A stretch of DNA of 47,273 bases. Source: Duganella alba. Its GTDB lineage: Bacteria; Pseudomonadota; Gammaproteobacteria; Burkholderiales; Burkholderiaceae_D. Under the pieces are notes generated by a model. The model saw only the letters and a list, made by a program, of their open reading frames with translations, searched no databases and was not told the origin of the DNA. Shown here one piece after another: positions 34,518 through 43,015 of the stretch. A program made the position numbers and the translations under genes. The stretch covers positions 1-47,273 of the forward strand of contig NZ_WKJN01000039.1 of NCBI RefSeq assembly GCF_009674495.1, read 5' to 3'. Numbering within the stretch: the first letter of the stretch is position 1; the number at the start of each line of letters is the position of its first letter.

Positions 34518-35794
34518 GGCATTGGCACTGGCGCCACTGGAGCGTGCGCACGCGCCTGATGGCGATGACAGCGCTGCCGCTGGCCTACCTGTTCTGCACC
34601 TTCGTCTGGTACGCCTACCAGTCGCGCCTGAGCGAGGTGCGCGAGGAGATGGCCGAGCGCGGCCCGCTGGTGGCCAAGGTGCTGGCCGACAGCAGCGAGT
34701 TCAGCCTGGTGTCGCGCCGCTATGACGATCTGAAGCTGACCATCAACGGCCTGCTGCGCGCCGATCCGAGCATCTACCGCATCGAGGTGCTGGACGCCCA
34801 GCGGCGCGAACTGGTGCACGCGGCCGCGCGTACCGGCGGCGTTGAGCCGCAGCTCGGCTACTACGAGGCGCCGGTGCTCAAGCGCCTGATGTGGGTGGCG
34901 ATGCTGGGACCGGACGGCAAGCCGTATCGCAAGGACGGGCCGTCCGGTGCCAGCGGCATGACGGTGGAGACCATGGGCTATGTGCGGGTGACGATGTCGC
35001 CGTCGGCGCTGCTGCTCAAGCAGACGCGCAGGTTTTATGTCGAGCTGCTGGTCGGCAGCATCGGCTTGCTGGCCTGCATGCTGCTGGCGTGGCAACTGGC
35101 CAAGGGATTGAACGCGTCGCTGTACGCGTCGATGCAGGCGCTGCGCGAGGCCGACGCCGAGAAGCGCCGGCTGATCCGCAAGGTCAACACGGCGGTGGAG
35201 GACGAGCGCCAGAGCATCGCGCTGGAAATCCACGATGAACTGAACGCGACGCTGATCGCGGCGCGGCTGGAGGCGCAGCGCATCGCCGACCTTAGTCTGG
35301 AAGGCGAGGTACGCGACAAGGCGCAATCCATTATCAAGCTGACCCTGGGCTTGTACAACAGCGGACGCCAGCTGGTGCGCCGCCTGCGGCCGGAAGTGCT
35401 GGACATGCTGGGCCTGGACGGCGCGGTGGAGGAGATGGTCCGCCACTACGACAGCGTGCGCAGCGGCTGCCGTTTCGATCTGCAGGCGAAAGGCGACTTC
35501 TCGAAGATGGAAAGCGGCATTGCTATCTCCGCGTACCGGATCGTGCAGGAAGCACTGTCCAACGTGGTCAAGCATGCACGGGCGACGCACGCCGAGGTGA
35601 CGCTGGCGCTGGAAGAGGGCGAGTTGCGCATGCGGATCCGCGACAACGGCTCCGGTTTCGATCTGGCACAGGCGTCCTCCGGCATCGGCCTGGTCGGCAT
35701 GCGCGAGCGCGTGTATGCCTTCAACGGCCGGATCACGGTCGATACCGGGCTGGCGGCCGGCACGTGTATTCATATTGTCATGCCAATTCGATAA
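34514..35794 (+). CDS. NarX-type sensor histidine kinase (HisKA_3)
   Basis: A 426-residue kinase with two transmembrane helices (about 16-36 and 178-197) around a periplasmic sensor of about 140 residues, then a coiled region and the HisKA_3 block ERQSIALEIHDELNATL with His240, and a HATPase domain (SAYRIVQEALSNVVKHA, RDNGSGF, GIGLVGMRERV). The start is a TTG at 34514 overlapping the regulator stop (TTGA); ATG 34559 would cut into the first helix. The Fur-type sites of the receptor begin 18 bases after its stop. Confidence 0.9.
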   Translation: MRHWHWRHWSVRTRLMAMTALPLAYLFCTFVWYAYQSRLSEVREEMAERGPLVAKVLADSSEFSLVSRRYDDLKLTINGLLRADPSIYRIEVLDAQRRELVHAAARTGGVEPQLGYYEAPVLKRLMWVAMLGPDGKPYRKDGPSGASGMTVETMGYVRVTMSPSALLLKQTRRFYVELLVGSIGLLACMLLAWQLAKGLNASLYASMQALREADAEKRRLIRKVNTAVEDERQSIALEIHDELNATLIAARLEAQRIADLSLEGEVRDKAQSIIKLTLGLYNSGRQLVRRLRPEVLDMLGLDGAVEEMVRHYDSVRSGCRFDLQAKGDFSKMESGIAISAYRIVQEALSNVVKHARATHAEVTLALEEGELRMRIRDNGSGFDLAQASSGIGLVGMRERVYAFNGRITVDTGLAAGTCIHIVMPIR

Positions 35795-35812
35795 AATTTC
35801 TCTTTGAATGTA

Positions 35813-35856
35813 AACGATTCTCATTTAATATTCGTATTTGGGAATAATTCTCATTC
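35813..35856 (+). promoter_or_regulatory. Two Fur-box-like sites before the TonB receptor
   Basis: The nine-base core ATTCTCATT occurs at 35817-35825 and again at 35847-35855, exactly 30 bases apart, about three helical turns. Around the second, GAATAAT-t-CTCATTC (35842-35856) fits the 7-1-7 Fur pattern with 5 of 7 arm pairs complementary. The region is AT-rich against a GC-rich background. Iron-dependent repression of 35880-40123 is predicted. Confidence 0.7.
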
Positions 35857-35879
35857 AATAAAATAGGGGAATCAGGGAA

Positions 35880-38024
35880 ATGCGCGTCAAGGTAATGGTG
35901 GTGGCGCTGGCCGGAGTCATGGCTGGCTGGGCGGTACATGCGGAAGAAACCGATCCGATCGAGCAGGTCGTGATCACCGGCGACAAGCTGAAACGCACGG
36001 AGATCGACAGCAGCGCCAGCGTCGGTGCGCGCAATCGCCGGCAGATCGCGGAGTCCGGCATGACCTCGCTGGACGAGGTGGCCGCGCAGATGGCCAACGT
36101 CGGCACCGCCGAAAACCTGTCGATCCGCGGCGTGCAGGCTTACGGCCCGACCGGCGGCGGTGGCAAGACCATCACGCTGGTGGTGGACGGTGTGCCGCAG
36201 GACGGCTTCGGCCAGGACATCGCCAACCTGAGCGTGTGGGACGCCGACCGCGTGGAAGTGCTGCGCGGTCCGCAGTCGACCAACCAGGGCCGCAACTCGC
36301 TGGCCGGTGCGGTGGTGCTGAAAACCCGCGACCCATCCGACGTGCGCGACTTCAGCTACCGCGTCAGCGCCGGCAACCAGAATGCACATCGCGTGGCGCT
36401 GGCTGGCGGCGGCGCGATTGTCGACGAGGTACTGGCCGGCCGCATCACGCTGGAACAGCGCAAGCGCGACGGCGATGTCTACAATCCGACCCGCGACGAC
36501 AAGCGCTCCAACCACGACGACGGCCATACGCTGCGCGGCAAGCTGCGCATCACGCCGTGGGGCGACAACTACCAGGCGCTGGTGACGCTGGTGGACGACA
36601 AGCAGGAGCAGGGCTACAACACGGTGGAGGCTGTGAAGGTGCCGGCATCGGCGCGCGAAAACTTCTCCAACGAGCCGCGCAACACCGAGAACCACACGCG
36701 TTCCGCCGCGCTGGAGCAGACCTTCCGCGCCTTCGGTTCCGACATCACGTTGCTGACCACCTATTCGCACAACCGCTACACGCGCATCCAGGATTATGAC
36801 GGCACGGAGCTGAAGCAGGGCTACCGCGACGGCGAGAACATCGATCGCCAGTGGGTGCAGGAAGCGCGCGCCAATTTCGACACGCAGGTGTTCGGCAACA
36901 AGCTGAAAGGCGTGGTCGGCCTGTATTACTCGCAGCAGTACTACGCGGGCGACGATCTGTTCACGGTGCCGGTGTCGTATGTGCTGGGACTGACCGGGCA
37001 GTGCCGCGTGCAGGCCACCTGCGACGCCCTGTACGGCGCGGACTTCATCAACCGCCGCCAGATGCAGGACAACGCCAGCAAGACCCGCGCAGTCTACAGC
37101 GAGGCCGATTACGTGGTCGGCAAGATGACGCTGACCGCCGGCATCCGTTTCGACGGCGAGCGCCAGAACCGCATCCTGCAATCGGAAACCAACGGCACCT
37201 CGGCGCTGGCGAAGCAGGTCTACACGCAGCTGATCCGCGGCGGCATCTTCGCGCCGGACAGCGTGCAGGATCTGAGCACCGACAACTCGGTGTGGCTGCC
37301 CAAGTTCGGCGTGCGCTATGCGCTGGCGCCGGAATGGGGGGCCGGCCTGACCGCGCAGCGCGGCTACCGCACCGGTGGCGTCGATTACAGCTACCAGCGC
37401 GGCTCGCACTCCTACGGTCCGGAATATACCAAGAACTACGAGGCCTCGCTGAAAGGCGCGATGGACAACGGCCTGGTGGTGTCGGTGAACGCGTATCGCG
37501 TCAACTGGACCGACCAGCAGGTTGACGTCGGCGCCAACTCGCTGGATACCTACTTCGTCAACGCCGGCAGCTCGCGCTTGCAGGGGCTGGAGGCGGAACT
37601 GCGCGGCAAGGTGGCGCGCAACCTGGAACTTTTCGGCGCAATGGGCCTGGCGCGCACCAGGTTCATCGACTTCGTGGCGCCGGCCGGCGACTACAGCGGC
37701 CACCAGTTCGCGCGTTCGCCACGACAGACGCAGTCGGTGGGCTTCAGCTGGACGCCGGGGCGCTGGATGCTGAACATGAACCTGCAACACGCCAGCGGCA
37801 CCTTCATGGATGCGGAAAACGTCGACCGCAACGACGGCCACACTCTGCTGGGCGGCAAGGCGACCTATGAAGTGTCCAAGGGCGTGACGCTGTTCGCCTA
37901 TGGCAGCAACCTGACCAACCAGACCTACATCACCGCCAACAAGCTGGTGTCGGTGACCGGCCGCTATAACGTGGCGCTGGGCGCCGCGCGCCAGTTCGGC
38001 TTTGGCGTGCAGGGCGCGCTGTAA
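35880..38024 (+). CDS. TonB-dependent siderophore-type receptor
   Basis: A 714-residue outer-membrane receptor. Short signal peptide (MRVKVMVVALAGVMAGWAVHA), TonB box EQVVITG, plug domain (SIRGVQAYGPTGGGGKTITLVVDGVPQD, VEVLRGPQSTNQGRNSLAGAVV), and a beta-barrel that closes with GAARQFGFGVQGAL. Fur-like sites and the DUF3325-DUF3649-PepSY genes behind it point to iron-siderophore import. The siderophore cannot be named. The next gene begins 11 bases later with a GGAGG ribosome site, so these genes form one operon. Confidence 0.9.
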   Translation: MRVKVMVVALAGVMAGWAVHAEETDPIEQVVITGDKLKRTEIDSSASVGARNRRQIAESGMTSLDEVAAQMANVGTAENLSIRGVQAYGPTGGGGKTITLVVDGVPQDGFGQDIANLSVWDADRVEVLRGPQSTNQGRNSLAGAVVLKTRDPSDVRDFSYRVSAGNQNAHRVALAGGGAIVDEVLAGRITLEQRKRDGDVYNPTRDDKRSNHDDGHTLRGKLRITPWGDNYQALVTLVDDKQEQGYNTVEAVKVPASARENFSNEPRNTENHTRSAALEQTFRAFGSDITLLTTYSHNRYTRIQDYDGTELKQGYRDGENIDRQWVQEARANFDTQVFGNKLKGVVGLYYSQQYYAGDDLFTVPVSYVLGLTGQCRVQATCDALYGADFINRRQMQDNASKTRAVYSEADYVVGKMTLTAGIRFDGERQNRILQSETNGTSALAKQVYTQLIRGGIFAPDSVQDLSTDNSVWLPKFGVRYALAPEWGAGLTAQRGYRTGGVDYSYQRGSHSYGPEYTKNYEASLKGAMDNGLVVSVNAYRVNWTDQQVDVGANSLDTYFVNAGSSRLQGLEAELRGKVARNLELFGAMGLARTRFIDFVAPAGDYSGHQFARSPRQTQSVGFSWTPGRWMLNMNLQHASGTFMDAENVDRNDGHTLLGGKATYEVSKGVTLFAYGSNLTNQTYITANKLVSVTGRYNVALGAARQFGFGVQGAL

Positions 38025-38035
38025 CGGAGGATGAG

Positions 38036-38308
38036 ATGAACTGGATCTGCATCGGTGTCGCGGCGCTGGCCGCGCTGAATCTCTATCTGGCGTCGCCGCA
38101 CCAGACCCTGTGGCCGGCGGCCTTGCGGCGCCAGGCTTTCCTGCGCTGGCTGGCGGTGCCGCTGGCGGTGGGCTCGGTCGCCACGGCGGTCGATACCTAT
38201 GGCGGCTGGTGCGGCGTGTGCATCGCGCTGTCCGGCTTCATGACCATGCTGGTGGCGCTGCCATATCTTGATGCGTGGCGCAGGAAGGGAGCGCGCCATG
38301 TGGGGTAA
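38036..38308 (+). CDS. DUF3325-like small membrane protein
   Basis: A 90-residue hydrophobic protein with three predicted helices (about 3-20, 38-57, 62-82). Its size, topology and the closing GLW/MLVALPYLDAWRR-type segment fit DUF3325, a family found beside PepSY proteins in siderophore-receptor operons. It follows GGAGGATGAG and overlaps the next gene by 11 bases. Function is unknown; an accessory role in iron release or reduction at the inner membrane is inferred from linkage. Confidence 0.65.
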   Translation: MNWICIGVAALAALNLYLASPHQTLWPAALRRQAFLRWLAVPLAVGSVATAVDTYGGWCGVCIALSGFMTMLVALPYLDAWRRKGARHVG

Positions 38309-38567
38309 GTCGACCGCCGCTGTCTTCCTCGGCATGCCGCTGTCGGTGCTGGTGGTCGGCTTTGCCGCGTTGCTCAGTCATGACCAGGCCAGCACCACGT
38401 TGCCATGGCTGCTGTTGTTCTTCCTGGTGTGGATAGCTGTGATGACTTGCACCTTCCTGTTCAGGACCGGGCTGCGCGCCTGGCTGTGGATGGGCGGCCT
38501 GACCATTGCCGGCTACGCAGCGCTGCATTTTCTCAAGGCCAGCGGCCTGGTAAGGATCGCCGCATGA
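38298..38567 (+). CDS. DUF3649-like iron-uptake-associated membrane protein
   Basis: An 89-residue protein with about three helices (12-30, 36-57, 63-80) that resembles DUF3649 proteins, which regularly sit between a TonB receptor and a PepSY protein. The start is ATG 38298; an earlier in-frame ATG at 38268 lies deeper inside the previous gene and adds only charged residues. The stop overlaps the PepSY start (ATGA). Function unknown. Confidence 0.65.
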   Translation: MWGKSTAAVFLGMPLSVLVVGFAALLSHDQASTTLPWLLLFFLVWIAVMTCTFLFRTGLRAWLWMGGLTIAGYAALHFLKASGLVRIAA

Positions 38568-40123
38568 AGTCCTCCACTTTACGTACCTTTATCGCGGTGC
38601 ATACCTGGGTGGGACTGGTGGCGGGCTTCTGCCTGTTCATCGCCTTCTATGCCGGCGCTGTGACGCTGTTCCATGAGGAGCTGCATGCATGGGAGACGCC
38701 GCTGCCGCAGGCGGCGGCGCCGCAGCGCGATCCGCAGTTGCTGATCGACGCCGTGCTGCAAGCCAATCCGAAGGCGAAGGAGAACTTCTACGTGCGCATG
38801 CCGTCGCAGTTCGAGCCGGAAATGGTGCTGGAATTCGATGAACGCCACTTCCGTCTGGACGCCGGCGGCAAGCTGGAAGAATTCCGCGAACGTTCGCAGC
38901 TGGTGGATTTCGTCTACCGCCTGCATTACACGGCCGGCCTGCCGCGCAGCTGGGGCATTTATGTGTTGGGCGTGGTGTGCATCCTGTACGGGCTGGCGCT
39001 GGCCAGCGGCGTGATCATCTACGCGCCGACCTTCTTCAAGGACTTGTTCGCGCTGCGCATCGGCAAGAACATCAAGCGCATGTGGCAGGACGCGCACAAC
39101 GCCATCGGCATGCTGTCGCTGCCGTTCCACGTGATGTATGCGTGGAGCGGCGCGGTGCTGGCGCTGGGGATCATCCTGCTGGCGCCGTTCCAGTACCTGA
39201 TCTTCGACGGCAAGCTGCTGCAGCTGGTGGGGCCGGACATCACTGCCGCCGCGCCGCCCAGGGCCGCAGGCGTGGCCGCGCCGCTGGCGCCGGCCTTGCA
39301 ACTGCTGGCCGAAGTGCGCCGCGCCGCGCCGGGCATCGACATCGAAACGCTGGTCTACCACCGGGCCGGCGACGCCAACGCGCAGATGCAGGCCTATGGC
39401 CACATGCACCAGCAGACCGTGGCCGACATGGGCGCGGTGGTGCTGAACGCCAGCAGCGGCAAGCTGCAACGGGTGGTGATGCCGGAGAATTTCAGCGCCG
39501 GCACGCGCTTCCTGCGCAGCTTGCAGGCGCTGCACTTCGGCAGCTTCGGCGACCTGGCGGTCAAGTGGACTTATTTTGTGCTGGGTGTCGGTGGCGCCTT
39601 CCTGTTCTACAGCGGCAACCTGCTGTGGATCGAAGCGCGCCGCAAGCGCCAGAAGCTGGTGCAGCCGCGCAGCGGCAAGCTGATGGCGCAGGCCACGCTG
39701 GGCATCTGCCTGGGCTGCGTGGCCGGCGTGTCGGCGGTGTTCCTGGCGAATAAACTGGCGCCGGCGGGACAACTGCCGCTGTGGGAGGAGCGCAGCTACT
39801 ACGCGCTGTTCTTCGGCTGCGTACTGTGGGCCTTCGTCCGTCCGCCGGCGCGCGCCGCGCACGAGCTGCTCACGCTGTGCGCCGTGCTGACGCTGGCGGT
39901 GCCGCTGGCGCACTGGTGGCACACGGGCCTCAACCCGCTGCTGGCGCTGGTGCAGGGCGACGGCGTGGTGACCGGCGTCGCCATCGTCGCCATGCTGTTC
40001 GCCGCGCTGTACTGGAAGATGGCGCGCGCCGCGCTGCACCGCGGCCGCCACGGCGACCCGCACAGCGTGTGGTCGCTGCGGCAGGCGCCATCGGCGCAGG
40101 AAGCCATACAGCAGGCGGCTTGA
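38564..40123 (+). CDS. PepSY-associated transmembrane protein (iron-regulated membrane protein)
   Basis: A 519-residue inner-membrane protein with the PepSY-TM layout: first helix about 9-32 (HTWVGLVAGFCLFIAFYAGAVTLF, with the conserved His), a periplasmic region, helices near 140, 190-210 (HNAIGMLSLPFHVMYAWSGAVLALG, His residues that may bind haem or iron), a second periplasmic domain, then four more helices. Related proteins are thought to act as ferric-siderophore reductases. It ends the receptor operon; ATG 38564 overlaps the previous stop. Confidence 0.87.
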   Translation: MKSSTLRTFIAVHTWVGLVAGFCLFIAFYAGAVTLFHEELHAWETPLPQAAAPQRDPQLLIDAVLQANPKAKENFYVRMPSQFEPEMVLEFDERHFRLDAGGKLEEFRERSQLVDFVYRLHYTAGLPRSWGIYVLGVVCILYGLALASGVIIYAPTFFKDLFALRIGKNIKRMWQDAHNAIGMLSLPFHVMYAWSGAVLALGIILLAPFQYLIFDGKLLQLVGPDITAAAPPRAAGVAAPLAPALQLLAEVRRAAPGIDIETLVYHRAGDANAQMQAYGHMHQQTVADMGAVVLNASSGKLQRVVMPENFSAGTRFLRSLQALHFGSFGDLAVKWTYFVLGVGGAFLFYSGNLLWIEARRKRQKLVQPRSGKLMAQATLGICLGCVAGVSAVFLANKLAPAGQLPLWEERSYYALFFGCVLWAFVRPPARAAHELLTLCAVLTLAVPLAHWWHTGLNPLLALVQGDGVVTGVAIVAMLFAALYWKMARAALHRGRHGDPHSVWSLRQAPSAQEAIQQAA

Positions 40124-40147
40124 TCCTGCTCACATGCCGCGCGCTTC

Positions 40148-40177
40148 ACCGCATGCCGGACGGCGACGGCATGCGGT
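40148..40177. terminator. Strong hairpin after the PepSY gene
   Basis: An 11-bp perfect stem ACCGCATGCCG / CGGCATGCGGT with an 8-base loop begins 25 bases after the stop at 40123. It has no T-run in either direction, so it may end transcription with help, or act as a site for the following gene, whose TATAAT box begins at the next base. Confidence 0.5.
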
Positions 40178-40183
40178 TATAAT
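40178..40183 (+). promoter_or_regulatory. Candidate -10 box of the LplT-PlsC gene
   Basis: A perfect TATAAT 48 bases before ATG 40231. The -35 position falls inside the preceding hairpin and has no TTGACA-like match. Confidence 0.5.
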
Positions 40184-40230
40184 CCGCTCAATCTTTCCGG
40201 AAACTTCATATTGAACGGATACGCATTCCC

Positions 40231-42129
40231 ATGAGCCAGCCCAATCAGTTCTCCCTGCTGAAGCAGCGCCGCTTCGCGCCGTTTTTCTGGACCCAGTTCC
40301 TCGGCGCGTTCAATGACAATCTGTTCAAGACCGCGCTGGTGGTCATCATCACCTTCGATGCGCTGAGCTGGACCACGCTGGACCCGTCCACCATCTCCAA
40401 CCTGATTCCCGGCCTGTTCATCCTGCCGTATGTGCTGTTCTCGGCCACCGCCGGCCAGCTGGCCGACAAGTTCGAGAAGTCCGGGCTGACGCGCTTCGTC
40501 AAGTGGCTGGAAGTGGCGATCATGTGCGTGGCCGGCATCGGCTGGGTGACCCATCACCTGTGGCTGCTGGTGGCGGCGGTGGTGGGCATGGGCGTGCATT
40601 CGACGCTGTTCGGTCCCGTCAAATACGCCTACCTGCCGCAGCAGCTCAAGCCGGAGGAACTGGTCGGCGGCAACGGCGTCACCGAGACGGGCACCTTCGT
40701 CGGCATCCTGATGGGCGAGGTGCTGGGCGCGGTGCTGGTGGTGCAGCAGCCGCACGGCCTGATGCTGGAGGCGCTGGCCACCATCTTTGTCGCGGCGCTG
40801 GGCCTGGCCGCCGCCTACCGCATTCCCGACTCGCCGGCGCCGGCGCCGGAGCTGAAGATCAGCTGGAACTTCGTCGGCGAATCGATCCGCAATATCAATT
40901 TCTCGCGCAAGAACCGCACGGTGTTCCTGTCCATGCTGGGCAACTCGTGGTTCTGGTTCTACGGCGCGCTGGTGCTGGCGCAGTTCCCGGTGTACGCCAA
41001 GGATTACCTGCACGGCGACCACGGCGCCTTCGTGCTGCTACTGACGGTGTTCTCGCTGGGCGTGGGCAGCGGCTCGCTGCTGTGCGAGCGCCTGTCGGGG
41101 CGCAAGGTGGAGATCGGCCTGGTGCCGTTCGGCTCGATCGGCCTGACGGTGTTCGGCATCGACCTGTATTTCGCCAGCCTGGGCTACAGCACCACGGCGG
41201 CGGCCGGCGTGCACCTGGACGCCCTGGCGCTGCTGGCGCAGCACGGCATGTGGCGCATCCTGTTCGACGTGCTGATGATCGGCATGTTCGGCGGCTTCTT
41301 CATCGTGCCGCTGTTCGCGCTGATCCAGACCCGCTGCGATCCGGCGCACATCTCGCGCACCATCGCCGGCATGAACATCCTCAACGCGCTGTTCATGGTG
41401 GCGGCGGCCGGCCTGGCGATCGTGCTGCTGGGGCAGGGCATGACCATTCCGCAGCTGTTCCTGGTGACGGCGCTGCTGAACGCCGTGGTGGCGGTCTACA
41501 TCTTCTCGCTGGTGCCGGAATTCCTGATGCGCTTCCTGGCCTGGCTGCTGATCCATACCGTGCACCGCGTGTACACGGTCGACGCCGAGCGCATTCCGGC
41601 CGAAGGTGCGGCGGTGCTGGTGTGTAACCACGTCAGCTACGTCGACGCCATCGTCATCGGCGCGGCGGCGCCGCGGCCGATCCGCTTCGTGATGGACCAC
41701 CGCATCTTCAAGCTGCCGCTGCTGGGCTGGATCTTCCGCACCGCGCGCGCGATTCCGATCGCGCCGGCCAAGGACGACCCGTGGCTGATGGAGAAGGCCT
41801 ACATCGATATCGCCCAGGCGCTGCACGAAGGCGAGCTGGTGTGCATCTTCCCCGAAGGGCAACTGACGCGCACCGGCGACATCAACGACTTCAAGGGCGG
41901 CATCGCCAAGATCGTCGAACGCAGCAAGGTGCCGGTGATTCCGATGGCGCTGCGCGGCCTGTGGACGCATCTGCTGAGCCGCAACCGCGAGAACGTGTTC
42001 GGCCGCGCCTTCCGCGCCGGCATGCGCTCGCGGCTGGAACTGGCGGTCGGCGCGCCGGTGGCGCCGCAGGACGTGACGCCGGACGATTTGAAGCAGCGCG
42101 TGGCGGCGCTGCGCGGCGACTGGAAATAA
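40231..42129 (+). CDS. LplT-PlsC fusion: MFS lysophospholipid transporter with acyltransferase
   Basis: A 632-residue two-part protein. Residues 1 to about 430 form an LplT-like MFS transporter with about 12 helices (FFWTQFLGAFNDNLFKTAL, ATAGQLADKFEKS). Residues from about 440 form a PlsC-type acyltransferase with the catalytic NHVSYVD (His467, Asp472) and the glycerophosphate-binding FPEGQLTR. In E. coli, LplT imports lyso-phosphatidylethanolamine and Aas re-acylates it; Aas also has an acyl-ACP synthetase domain, which is missing here, so the acyl donor must be made elsewhere. The fusion would hand substrate from flip to acylation in one chain. Confidence 0.92.
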   Translation: MSQPNQFSLLKQRRFAPFFWTQFLGAFNDNLFKTALVVIITFDALSWTTLDPSTISNLIPGLFILPYVLFSATAGQLADKFEKSGLTRFVKWLEVAIMCVAGIGWVTHHLWLLVAAVVGMGVHSTLFGPVKYAYLPQQLKPEELVGGNGVTETGTFVGILMGEVLGAVLVVQQPHGLMLEALATIFVAALGLAAAYRIPDSPAPAPELKISWNFVGESIRNINFSRKNRTVFLSMLGNSWFWFYGALVLAQFPVYAKDYLHGDHGAFVLLLTVFSLGVGSGSLLCERLSGRKVEIGLVPFGSIGLTVFGIDLYFASLGYSTTAAAGVHLDALALLAQHGMWRILFDVLMIGMFGGFFIVPLFALIQTRCDPAHISRTIAGMNILNALFMVAAAGLAIVLLGQGMTIPQLFLVTALLNAVVAVYIFSLVPEFLMRFLAWLLIHTVHRVYTVDAERIPAEGAAVLVCNHVSYVDAIVIGAAAPRPIRFVMDHRIFKLPLLGWIFRTARAIPIAPAKDDPWLMEKAYIDIAQALHEGELVCIFPEGQLTRTGDINDFKGGIAKIVERSKVPVIPMALRGLWTHLLSRNRENVFGRAFRAGMRSRLELAVGAPVAPQDVTPDDLKQRVAALRGDWK

Positions 42130-42277
42130 GGGCGAATTCGCCAAAAAAGTCCATGTCATAGTGGTTAAAAAATGTAACTTACCATCGCTTACAAATTACA
42201 TGTCCGTCTTGACAAGTTTTCTTTAGACTGCGGTGCGGCGCCTCACGAGGGCGTTGTCTACCACCAGGGAAAACTAC

Positions 42278-43015
42278 ATGACAAACCAATCATACTCCGC
42301 GCTGGCGATGGCCAGCCTGCTCGCACTGAGCGCCTGCGGCGGCGGCTACGACGCCAGCTACACCTCACCGCCGGCGCCGCCGCCCACGCCGGTGGCCTCC
42401 ACCATCACGGTCGATTTCACCAAGGGCATCGAAGGCTGGACGCCGGGCGTGGCCGACTACGGCGATCCCGACGAGCCAAGCGAAACCGGCTACGGCTGGT
42501 CCAAGCTGCCGGCGCCGCTGGAAGGCAAGGGCTATTTCCTGACCGTCCACAACAACAGCGACGACGTGCTGACCTATGTGAAGCACCAGGTGGGCGGCTT
42601 CGCGCCGGGCGCGAAGTACAACCTGAGCTTCTCGATGACCTACGCCACCGACGCCTCCGCCGACTGCGCCGGCGTCGGCGGTTCGCGCGGCAATGACATC
42701 TTCATGGTTGCCGCGGCGGCCGGTGACGAGCCGAAGACCGTCAAGCAGGCGGACGGCCGCTATCGCCTGAACCTGGACCGCGGCAACAACGCCGAACCGG
42801 GGACGCAGGGCAAGGTGCTGGGCCGGCTCGGCATCGAGGGCCTGGGCTGCAACGGCGGCGAATGGGCGCAGGCGACGCGCGCCTCGACCGAGGCCATCCC
42901 GGTCACCGCCGACAAGGATGGCAAGCTGTGGATCGTGCTGGGCGCCGATTCCGGCTATGAAGCCACCAACGCCTGGTTCCTGCTGGGCGCCACGGTCCAG
43001 GTCAAGCCGCAGTAA
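42278..43015 (+). CDS. Putative lipoprotein of unknown function
   Basis: A 245-residue exported protein with lipobox LSAC (Cys20), a Pro-rich linker, and a beta-rich domain: VDFTKGIEGWTPGVADYGDP, then HNNSDDVLTYVKHQVGGFAPGAKYNLSFSMTYATDA, then a cysteine pair (CAGVGG...LGCNGG), and GKLWIVLGADSGYEATNAWF. The pattern suggests a carbohydrate-binding-like jelly roll. I recall similar domain sequences in other bacteria but no known function. ATG 42278 follows CAGGGAAA. In the 148-base gap before it there is a TTGACA near 42209-42214 without a good -10. Its stop abuts the stop of the convergent hybrid kinase with no base between. Confidence 0.8.
   Translation: MTNQSYSALAMASLLALSACGGGYDASYTSPPAPPPTPVASTITVDFTKGIEGWTPGVADYGDPDEPSETGYGWSKLPAPLEGKGYFLTVHNNSDDVLTYVKHQVGGFAPGAKYNLSFSMTYATDASADCAGVGGSRGNDIFMVAAAAGDEPKTVKQADGRYRLNLDRGNNAEPGTQGKVLGRLGIEGLGCNGGEWAQATRASTEAIPVTADKDGKLWIVLGADSGYEATNAWFLLGATVQVKPQ

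Noticed and set aside
34514..34559. Shorter kinase start at ATG 34559
   Set aside because: It would remove the basic segment before the first helix, and the TTG at 34514 overlaps the regulator stop as expected for coupled pairs. It is not excluded.
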